NCBI GenBank assembly: GCA_021818865.1
Contig: JAKASX010000001.1
Location: 83,058 to 147,057 of the forward strand
DNA: 64,000 bases
DNA from: Acidobacteriota bacterium
Lineage (GTDB): Bacteria > Acidobacteriota > Terriglobia > Acidiferrales > UBA7541
Reading direction: 5' to 3'
Shown: piece by piece, positions 56,627 to 64,000 of the stretch
Position numbering within the stretch: the stretch's first letter is position 1
Layout: each line of letters starts with the position of its first letter
Translations under genes and position numbers: made by a program
Notes under the pieces: generated by a model
What the model saw: the letters and a program-made list of their open reading frames with translations, nothing else
Database searches by the model: none
Told to the model about the DNA's origin: nothing

Positions 56627-57493
56627 TTAAAGCGAGAGGATCACAACCCCGGCGAAAATCAACGCCACGCCCACCCACTGCTTCCCGTTGAGCTTTTCGC
56701 GCAGAACCACCGCGGCCAGAAGGACCGTGACCGCTGCGTAGAGCGAACCGAGCACGGCGACAATGGAAACGTGGTGGAATTCCATGCCGAAATTATTTGC
56801 CACGTAGGCTGTAACGTCGAGCCCTCCGACAGCCACAAGCATCCAGAGCACTTTCCCGCGCGGCAGACGCAAACTTTGCCGCGCGGGCCACGCGACGGCT
56901 CCCAGCGCCATCGTCGCTACCAGCCTGAGCGTCCAGACTGACATCAGACCGCCCAACTCCGGCACCACGCGAAATCCGAGCAGCCAAAACATCACTCCGA
57001 AACCGAAGGCTGCGGCCAGTGCCCAGCCGACTCCCGCACGCGGATTCGAAGACCCTCCCGGCGACTCACCCGCGTTTTTCGCCGCGCCCACCGTAAGCCC
57101 GACGCCCACAAGAACCAACGCAATGCCGATCCAGCGATCGAAACTGACGCGTTCTCCGCTGGCGATCGAGAGGAGCGCGGTAAGTGCGGGATATCCGGCG
57201 GAAACGGGCGCGACCACGGCCAACGTGCCGATTTCGAACGAACGGTACAGCGCGAGGACGGCGGCGGCGCTCAGGATTCCAGCTACAGCAGCCCAGTCCC
57301 AAGCGGAACGCGGGGCGTCGAAAGCACTCGGATCCATCCACAGAAATATGGCACTCAAAAGTCCCAGGCCGAAGGCTTGCATGAAAAATAAGCTGCGAAA
57401 GGCACCCACTTCGCGAGAGGTTTCCCGCGCCAGGAAGTCGGCCACGCCCCAACTGATCGCGGTCGCGAGGCCCAGTATGAAGCTCATCACCAT
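56627..57493 (-). CDS. EamA/DMT family transporter
   Basis: 288 residues from ATG at 57493; a TTG at 57514 is possible. About ten transmembrane helices in two halves: SFILGLATAISWGVADFLAR opens the first, GWALAAAFGFGVMFWLLGFRVV the second. An EKLNGKQWVGVALIFAGVVIL motif closes it, as in EamA proteins. It probably exports small metabolites. It is convergent with the MFS gene and lies 101 bases downstream of udg, so it may be transcribed from its own promoter. It is more distant from the EamA protein at 3773 than a recent duplicate would be. Confidence 0.85.
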   Translation of the reverse strand: MVMSFILGLATAISWGVADFLARETSREVGAFRSLFFMQAFGLGLLSAIFLWMDPSAFDAPRSAWDWAAVAGILSAAAVLALYRSFEIGTLAVVAPVSAGYPALTALLSIASGERVSFDRWIGIALVLVGVGLTVGAAKNAGESPGGSSNPRAGVGWALAAAFGFGVMFWLLGFRVVPELGGLMSVWTLRLVATMALGAVAWPARQSLRLPRGKVLWMLVAVGGLDVTAYVANNFGMEFHHVSIVAVLGSLYAAVTVLLAAVVLREKLNGKQWVGVALIFAGVVILSL

Positions 57494-57594
57494 GGGGAGA
57501 CGATAATACGGCAAACGGAAGGTTCGCGGCTGACGACTGGCGGATCGCTACTCGCTATGCTGCATTTGGAGTGGAGTCTCACGCCAGGGCGGCG

Positions 57595-58467
57595 CTACGC
57601 CGAGGGCTTGCGGCCGGTTTTGCGAGATGATTTCAGCCCGAGTTCGGCCATCACTTTCTGCAAATCTTCCCAGACGATTCCCTTCGCGTTCGGGTTGCGA
57701 AGCAAGTATGCCGGGTGATACGTGGGCAAGAGCTTCATGCCGCGCCAATCGAACCATTTGCCGCGGATGCGGCCCATCGGCTCTCCGGTACCGAGCAGGG
57801 CCTGCGCCGCAACGCTACCCAAGCATACGATCAATTTCGGCCGGATCACCATGAGCTGCCGTTCGAGGAACGGCCCGCAGGTGGACATTTCGTCCTTTTC
57901 CGGCGTGCGATTGGATGGCGGACGGCATTTCACGACGTTGCAGATGTAAACCTGTTTTCGCTCGAGGCCCATCGCTTCGATCATCTGCGTGAGCAACTTT
58001 CCCGCGCGGCCGACGAATGGCAATCCCTGACGATCTTCTTCCTCGCCCGGTCCTTCGCCTACGAGCGCCAGTTCGGCGTGGGGATTGCCGTCGCCGAAAA
58101 CGATTCGGCTGCGGGATTTGTGGAGTTTGCAACGGGTACAGTCGCCAATATCGGCCCGAATGCGATCGAGAGTGTCGTTTTCGACGCGTTCAGCCGGTTC
58201 GAAAAGCGACTGGGCGGAAAGCGTTAACGGCGTGGAAGGCTCGACAGCCGGCTGACCGGGGGGGTGCGCCGCTGCGTGCGTGGGCGTGGAAATTTCCTTT
58301 CCTGCGCTACGCTCCGCAGCCGCTTCCGCGCGGTCGCGGGATGAAATCGGGATTTCCGGAGCGGGAGCGGCGGCAACGGCGGTGCGATTTCGATAGAAAA
58401 GACCGAGGTGCAGGTCTTCGTAGTAGCGCAGGCGCGCCTCCAGCTTAGCGAGCGTTTTTTCGTTCAT
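57595..58467 (-). CDS. Family 4 uracil-DNA glycosylase (4Fe-4S)
   Basis: 290 residues. The glycosylase core starts at about residue 95. Family 4 motifs: VGEGPGEEEDRQGLPFVGRAG, CNVVKCRPPSNRTP and LPTYHPAYLLRN. The four Fe-S Cys residues are at about 110, 113, 181 and 197; the last pair's spacing of 16 equals that of the known archaeal enzyme. It removes uracil from DNA. The N-terminal 90 residues are an Ala/Pro-rich extension with little order. It overlaps coaBC by 23 bases, so the two are probably cotranslated. Confidence 0.94.
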   Translation of the reverse strand: MNEKTLAKLEARLRYYEDLHLGLFYRNRTAVAAAPAPEIPISSRDRAEAAAERSAGKEISTPTHAAAHPPGQPAVEPSTPLTLSAQSLFEPAERVENDTLDRIRADIGDCTRCKLHKSRSRIVFGDGNPHAELALVGEGPGEEEDRQGLPFVGRAGKLLTQMIEAMGLERKQVYICNVVKCRPPSNRTPEKDEMSTCGPFLERQLMVIRPKLIVCLGSVAAQALLGTGEPMGRIRGKWFDWRGMKLLPTYHPAYLLRNPNAKGIVWEDLQKVMAELGLKSSRKTGRKPSA

Positions 58468-59674
58468 GGGCCGTCTTCGATTTCAGCCGTAACACTTCGT
58501 CCAGAATGCGGTCGGCGACCTCGCGCTTGGTGAGGCGAGGCAATTCGGTTTCCCGGTCGTCCCGCGAGAAAAAGGTGACGACGTTGGTATCCACGTCGAA
58601 GCCGGCATCGCGCCGGCTCACATCATTCGCCACGACCAGATCCACCGGTTTGGCCTTGAGTTTCCGGCGTGCGTGCTCGGCGAGGCGCTCGGTTTCCGCG
58701 GCGAACCCAACGACGATCCGGTCTTCCTTGCGCGGGCCGATCTCGGCAAGGATATCGGGCGACAATTCGAGTTCGAGCGTGAGGGAAGGGGCGCCGCGCT
58801 TGACCTTGTGCGGGTGGCGCAGCGCGGGACGATAATCGGCGACCGCGGCGGCCATGATGACGACCGTTGCCGGATCAAGATGAGCGTTTACCGCACGGCG
58901 CATCTGTTCCGCGCTGCGCACCGGCACGAACGTGAGGCCGGGAGGCGGAGCAAGCGCCGTAGGCCCGCTGATTAGCACCACCGCGGCGCCGCGCGCCATC
59001 GCCGCCTCGGCCACGGCATAACCCATGCGGCCGGAGGAACGATTGGTAAGGAAACGCACCGGGTCGATATCCTCGCAGGTGGGGCCGGCGGTGACGAGCA
59101 CGGTTTCGCCGGGTAAATCGCTGCGCAGATCGAGCGCCTCGCGCACGGCCTGCAGGATCGCATCGTGGCTCGCCAATCGCCCGGCGCCGGTCACTCCGCA
59201 AGCGAGGTATCCTTCATCGGGAGCGACGACGCGCACGCCCCGTGCGCGCAGGCACGCGACGTTTTCCTGCGTGGCACGATGCTCCCACATATTCACGTTC
59301 ATCGCCGGAGCGACCACGACCGGGGCTTTCGTGGCCAGATAGAGCGTGGAGAGGAAATCGTCCGCGATTCCGGCGGCGAATTTGGCCAGAGTATCGGCGG
59401 TGGCCGGCGCGACGAGCAATAAATCGGTCCTTTGCGCGACGGCAATGTGCTCGATCGCGCTTTCGACGTTCGCCGGTTCGCCCGCCCTTTCGGCGAACAT
59501 CGCGCCGATCACTTTGTGGCCGGTGAGAGCGGCGAAAGTGAGCGGGCGAAGGAATTCTTCGGCGCCGCGCGTCATCACCACCTCGACGTCGAACGCCTCC
59601 TGCTGAAGCCGCCGCACCAATTCGGCCGCCTTATAGGCCGCCACCCCACCCGTCACTCCCAAAGCGATGCGCAT
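58445..59674 (-). CDS. coaBC: Bifunctional phosphopantothenoylcysteine decarboxylase / phosphopantothenate-cysteine ligase
   Basis: 409 residues. The N-terminal flavoprotein domain (CoaC) has ALGVTGGVAAYKAAELVRRL, LLVAPATADTLAKFAAGIADD and VVVAPAMNVNMWEHRATQ. The CoaB ligase domain follows from about residue 190, with VLVTAGPTCEDIDPVRFLTNRSSGRMG and IMAAAVADYRP. Together they convert phosphopantothenate and cysteine to phosphopantetheine in CoA synthesis. A GAGGTGACC site precedes ATG. It lies 100 bases after rpoZ in the same run. Confidence 0.96.
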   Translation of the reverse strand: MRIALGVTGGVAAYKAAELVRRLQQEAFDVEVVMTRGAEEFLRPLTFAALTGHKVIGAMFAERAGEPANVESAIEHIAVAQRTDLLLVAPATADTLAKFAAGIADDFLSTLYLATKAPVVVAPAMNVNMWEHRATQENVACLRARGVRVVAPDEGYLACGVTGAGRLASHDAILQAVREALDLRSDLPGETVLVTAGPTCEDIDPVRFLTNRSSGRMGYAVAEAAMARGAAVVLISGPTALAPPPGLTFVPVRSAEQMRRAVNAHLDPATVVIMAAAVADYRPALRHPHKVKRGAPSLTLELELSPDILAEIGPRKEDRIVVGFAAETERLAEHARRKLKAKPVDLVVANDVSRRDAGFDVDTNVVTFFSRDDRETELPRLTKREVADRILDEVLRLKSKTAHERKNAR

Positions 59675-59774
59675 CGGTCACCTCGCGAAATCGAGATGGC
59701 GGGAAAGTGCCGGCCTTGCGCCGGATTCCCGCTGACGGCAGCGCCGCGCCGCGCGCGGCGCACGGGTCCCGGCG

Positions 59775-59999
59775 CTAACGGCGCTTGGACTCTTTTTCCT
59801 CTTCTTCTTCGCCGGCGCGGGCGGGAATATCGAATTCGAGGTGTCCGGCTTTCAGTTCCTGCTGCGCCACGCGGGTCGCCTGCCGCGATTTGGGGTTTTC
59901 CACCAGCGGAGGAGCGCCGGCCATCAACTGGCGGGCGCGCCGCGCCGCGACAACTACATAGGCGAACCGGCTGTCGGGCGCTTCGGTTTTCACGCTCAT
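59775..59999 (-). CDS. rpoZ: RNA polymerase omega subunit
   Basis: 74 residues. SRFAYVVVAARRARQLMAG is the conserved omega helix pair, followed by ATRVAQQELKAGHLEF. Omega helps assemble and stabilise RNA polymerase. The C-terminal Glu/Lys-rich tail (EEEEEKESKRR) is charged. It overlaps gmk in ATGA, and the gmk-rpoZ-coaBC order is common in bacteria. Confidence 0.95.
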   Translation of the reverse strand: MSVKTEAPDSRFAYVVVAARRARQLMAGAPPLVENPKSRQATRVAQQELKAGHLEFDIPARAGEEEEEKESKRR

Positions 60000-60631
60000 C
60001 AGGTTGCTCCTTTGAAACTCGCCAAAATTCCTTCGATCCGCGCACGGCTGGGGCCGGTGCGAGTGCGTTCGGCCACGGCAACCGACTGAATCCGAACGCC
60101 GGCCCCGGCTAGATCGTCATTGACCACGGCATATTCGTATTCGCCGTAGGCGGCCATCTCCTGCCGCGCGCGTTCGAGCCGCCGCTTGATTTCTTCCTCG
60201 GAATCCTGGCCGCGGGCGCGGAGCCTGCGCTCAAGCTCGGCGCGCGACGGAGGCAGAATGAAAATGCCGATTGCCGCTGGCAACTTCTGCTTGACTTGCC
60301 GGGCGCCCTGCACGTCGATTTCCAGCACCAGGTCCTTGCCGGCCGCGCGGGCACGGTCCAGCTCCGAGCGCGGCGTGCCGTAATATTCGCGGCCGAAGAC
60401 CTGCGCGTGCTCGAGAAATTCGCCCGCTTCAATTTTCCGCAGAAATTCCGCTTCCGAAAGGAAATTGTACCATTCTCCCGGGCGTTCGGAGGGGCGCGGC
60501 GGCCGCGTTGTGCAGGAAATCGAAAGCTGCATTTCGGGCAGTTCGACCAGCTTTTCCACCAGCGTGCTTTTGCCCGAGCCCGAAGGGCCGGAAACGATGA
60601 AAACGAGCGTCTCCCTCGGCGTTGGCGTCAT
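59999..60631 (-). CDS. gmk: Guanylate kinase
   Basis: 210 residues. P-loop VSGPSGSGKSTLVEKL, CTTRPPRPSERPGEWYNFLS with the GMP-binding Ser and Arg, EHAQVFGREYYGTPRSELD, VLEIDVQGARQVKQ and IFILPPSRAELERRL. It phosphorylates GMP to GDP. Both ends overlap the neighbouring genes by four bases, which points to a tightly coupled transcript with yicC and rpoZ. Confidence 0.97.
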   Translation of the reverse strand: MTPTPRETLVFIVSGPSGSGKSTLVEKLVELPEMQLSISCTTRPPRPSERPGEWYNFLSEAEFLRKIEAGEFLEHAQVFGREYYGTPRSELDRARAAGKDLVLEIDVQGARQVKQKLPAAIGIFILPPSRAELERRLRARGQDSEEEIKRRLERARQEMAAYGEYEYAVVNDDLAGAGVRIQSVAVAERTRTGPSRARIEGILASFKGAT

Positions 60632-61526
60632 TCGATGTTCTGCACCTGTTCCTTGAGCTTTTCGATTTCGGCTCTCACGGCGAGTCCGACGCGGGTGATT
60701 TCCAGCCCGTCGGGACCGAGCGCCGGCGCCTTGGCCAGCATTGTATTGATTTCACGCTGCATTTCCTGACAGAGGAAATCCAGGGTTTTGCCCGCTTCGC
60801 CCGGCGACTTGAGCGCGCGAGCGAATTCGTCCAGATGGCTCTTCAGGCGGGTGATTTCCTCGGTCGCATCGCTGCGGCTGGCGACGATGGCCGCTTCCTG
60901 AACGAGCCGAGATGGTTCCACGGTGGTATCGGCCAAAAGTTCGCCGAGCCGCTCGCGCAGCCGCTGCGCGTAGGCCGGGCGAGCGCGTTCCGCGAGGGCT
61001 TCAAGATCGGCCACGTGCGCACCGAGGCGCGAGGCAGCTTGCTCGAGATCGGCGGCGAGGCGCGCACCCTCGGCCATGCGCATTTCGTCGAGCCGGTCCA
61101 TGGCCTGGGACATGGCGCGTTCGACGAGCAGGGCCAAACGCTCAGTTTCGGCGGGATCGGCGCCGGCCGCGGATTCGACGACGCCGGGCAAGCGCAAAAC
61201 GGTGGCCAGATCGGGTTCGTTGCGCAAACCGAATTGCGCCATCAGTTCGACCATCGTTTTCAGGTACATCGCGGCGGCTTCGCGATTCACGCGCACTTCG
61301 GGAGGGCCCGCCGATTCGAGGCGAATGAAAACGTCCAGATGGCCTCGGCGAGCCTTCCCACGCACAGCGCGCCGCACGACCGGATCGAGCGATTCCAGCC
61401 CGTCGGGAAGGTTGACGCGCAGATCGAGGAAGCGGTGATTGACGCTGCGGACGCTGGCGCGGGCCACGCGGCCGCGGTCCTCGGCGACGGCCTCGGCGAA
61501 ACCGGTCATCGAACGAATTCCGGCCG

Positions 61527-61530
<4 letters not shown>
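60628..61530 (-). CDS. yicC: YicC-family endoribonuclease
   Basis: 300 residues. IRSMTGFAEAV begins the family, and SVNHRFLDLRVNLPDGLESLDPVVRRAV continues it. The C-terminal block has SHLDEFARALKSPGEAGKTLDFLCQEMQREINTMLAKA, which is highly conserved. YicC/YloC proteins were more recently described as endoribonucleases. The gene is usually next to gmk, as here. It overlaps both gmk and the ABC exporter gene by four bases. Confidence 0.93.
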
Positions 61531-63377
<1,847 letters not shown>

Positions 63378-63411
63378 GCTGCGTTCCGCCTTTGACCCTG
63401 CCGGCACGTCC

Positions 63412-63440
63412 AAACTAGAAATCGCATGGCAAAAAGTCAA
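63412..63440 (-). promoter_or_regulatory. Candidate promoter of the exporter-yicC-gmk-rpoZ-coaBC-udg run
   Basis: Minus strand: TTGACT (63440-63435), 17-base spacer, TAGTTT (63417-63412). The -35 box overlaps the rapZ stop codon. The leader would be about 30 bases and includes the AAGGCGG site. Confidence 0.55.
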
Positions 63441-64000
63441 GCCACCTGGCGCTCGACGTCCCGATGAGTCACCTTCGAGCGATAGCCGCGCCGCTCAAGG
63501 GCCTTGGCCACTACTTCGGCCAGCACGACCGAGCGGTGACGTCCGCCGGTGCAACCGAAGGCGATGGTGAGATAGCTTTTGCCTTCCTTGATGTAGCGAG
63601 GCATCAGATAACCGAGCAGGTCGTCCACGCGGCGCAGGAAACCCCGCGCCTCCGCGAAGGAGAGCACGTAGCGAGCGACCTTGGCCTGCTTGCCCGAATA
63701 CGGGCGCAGCGACGGCACGAAATGCGGATTGGGCAGGAAGCGGACGTCGAAGACAAGATCGGAGTCCGTGGGCACGCCGAAACGATAGCCGAAACTAACC
63801 ACCGAAACCATGAGCGCCTGACGGCCGGCGCTCTGGAACCGGTCCATAACGAATTGCCGCAGTTCGTGCACGTTGAAACGGCTGGTATCGATCACGACGC
63901 CGGCGAGGCGGCGGATGGGAGCCATCAGGGCGCGTTCGCGGCGGATGCCGTCGCGAATGGAATGGCCGCGGCTGAGCGGATGAGGGCGGCGCGTTTCGCT
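63437..64000 (-). CDS. rapZ: RapZ-family nucleotide-binding protein, C-terminal part
   Basis: The frame continues to the window edge, so the N-terminal P-loop is missing; 187 residues remain. The first visible sequence is SETRRPHPLSRG, typical of RapZ. The C-terminal domain has SFGYRFGVPTDSDLVFDVRFLPNPHF, GKSYLTIAFGCTGGRHRSVVLAE and the RHRS motif. RapZ binds the small RNA GlmZ in E. coli to control glucosamine synthesis; in other bacteria the role is less clear. Full length is about 285 residues. Confidence 0.94.
   Translation of the reverse strand, partial: SETRRPHPLSRGHSIRDGIRRERALMAPIRRLAGVVIDTSRFNVHELRQFVMDRFQSAGRQALMVSVVSFGYRFGVPTDSDLVFDVRFLPNPHFVPSLRPYSGKQAKVARYVLSFAEARGFLRRVDDLLGYLMPRYIKEGKSYLTIAFGCTGGRHRSVVLAEVVAKALERRGYRSKVTHRDVERQVA

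Overview
This window is a high-GC piece of bacterial chromosome, about 60% G+C by eye. It most likely comes from an Acidobacteriota genome. The best evidence is a tandem pair of large double-FtsX permeases (12678-17960) with no ATPase gene beside them. This is the architecture of the 'acidobacterial duplicated orphan permease' (ADOP) family. The rest is mainly housekeeping and catabolic genes. I see no rRNA, tRNA, CRISPR array, prophage or insertion sequence.

Layout. 2-12368: the tail of an ABC solute-binding protein, then a long minus-strand run for peptide, amide and aldehyde metabolism (MA-type peptidase with TPRs, DmpA-like P1 peptidase, EamA permease, amidohydrolase, M20 peptidase, isopropylmalate-synthase-like enzyme, aldehyde dehydrogenase), followed by truA and pyrE. 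12678-20096: two ADOP permeases and a TolC-like outer-membrane protein, closed by a terminator. 20396-29894: an acyl-CoA block. It holds both parts of a B12-dependent acyl-CoA mutase whose specificity residues look isobutyryl-type, a methylcrotonyl-type carboxyltransferase, an HMG-CoA lyase, a methylglutaconyl-type hydratase, a thioesterase and HutH. Together these suggest branched-chain amino-acid (leucine, valine) and histidine breakdown. A four-helix-bundle gene bracketed by inverted heptamer arrays sits inside this block (25508-26041).

29944-40761 (minus): an alpha/beta hydrolase, then aroC-def-fmt-rsmB-PASTA-rpe-bamD, mostly with 4-base or short junctions, and a membrane M28 peptidase upstream. 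40971-46036 (plus): smc, purC and a small Fis-type HTH protein, ending at a bidirectional terminator. 46263-54061: a TPR protein, an SDR, a small membrane protein, dcd, an HU-like protein, an M50 peptidase and priA. 54382-56606: a strong AT-rich promoter drives a zinc-ribbon DUF2089 protein, a SHOCT-like protein and an MFS permease. 56627-64000 (minus): a DMT permease, then udg-coaBC-rpoZ-gmk-yicC-ABC exporter, with the end of rapZ at the window edge.

The window shows several clear sigma-70-type promoters. Four (a peptidase gene, pyrE, purC, the ABC exporter) lie so close to the start that the TTG of the -35 box can be misread as a start codon. I placed those starts downstream. Function calls rest on motifs and family resemblance read by eye; no database search was run.
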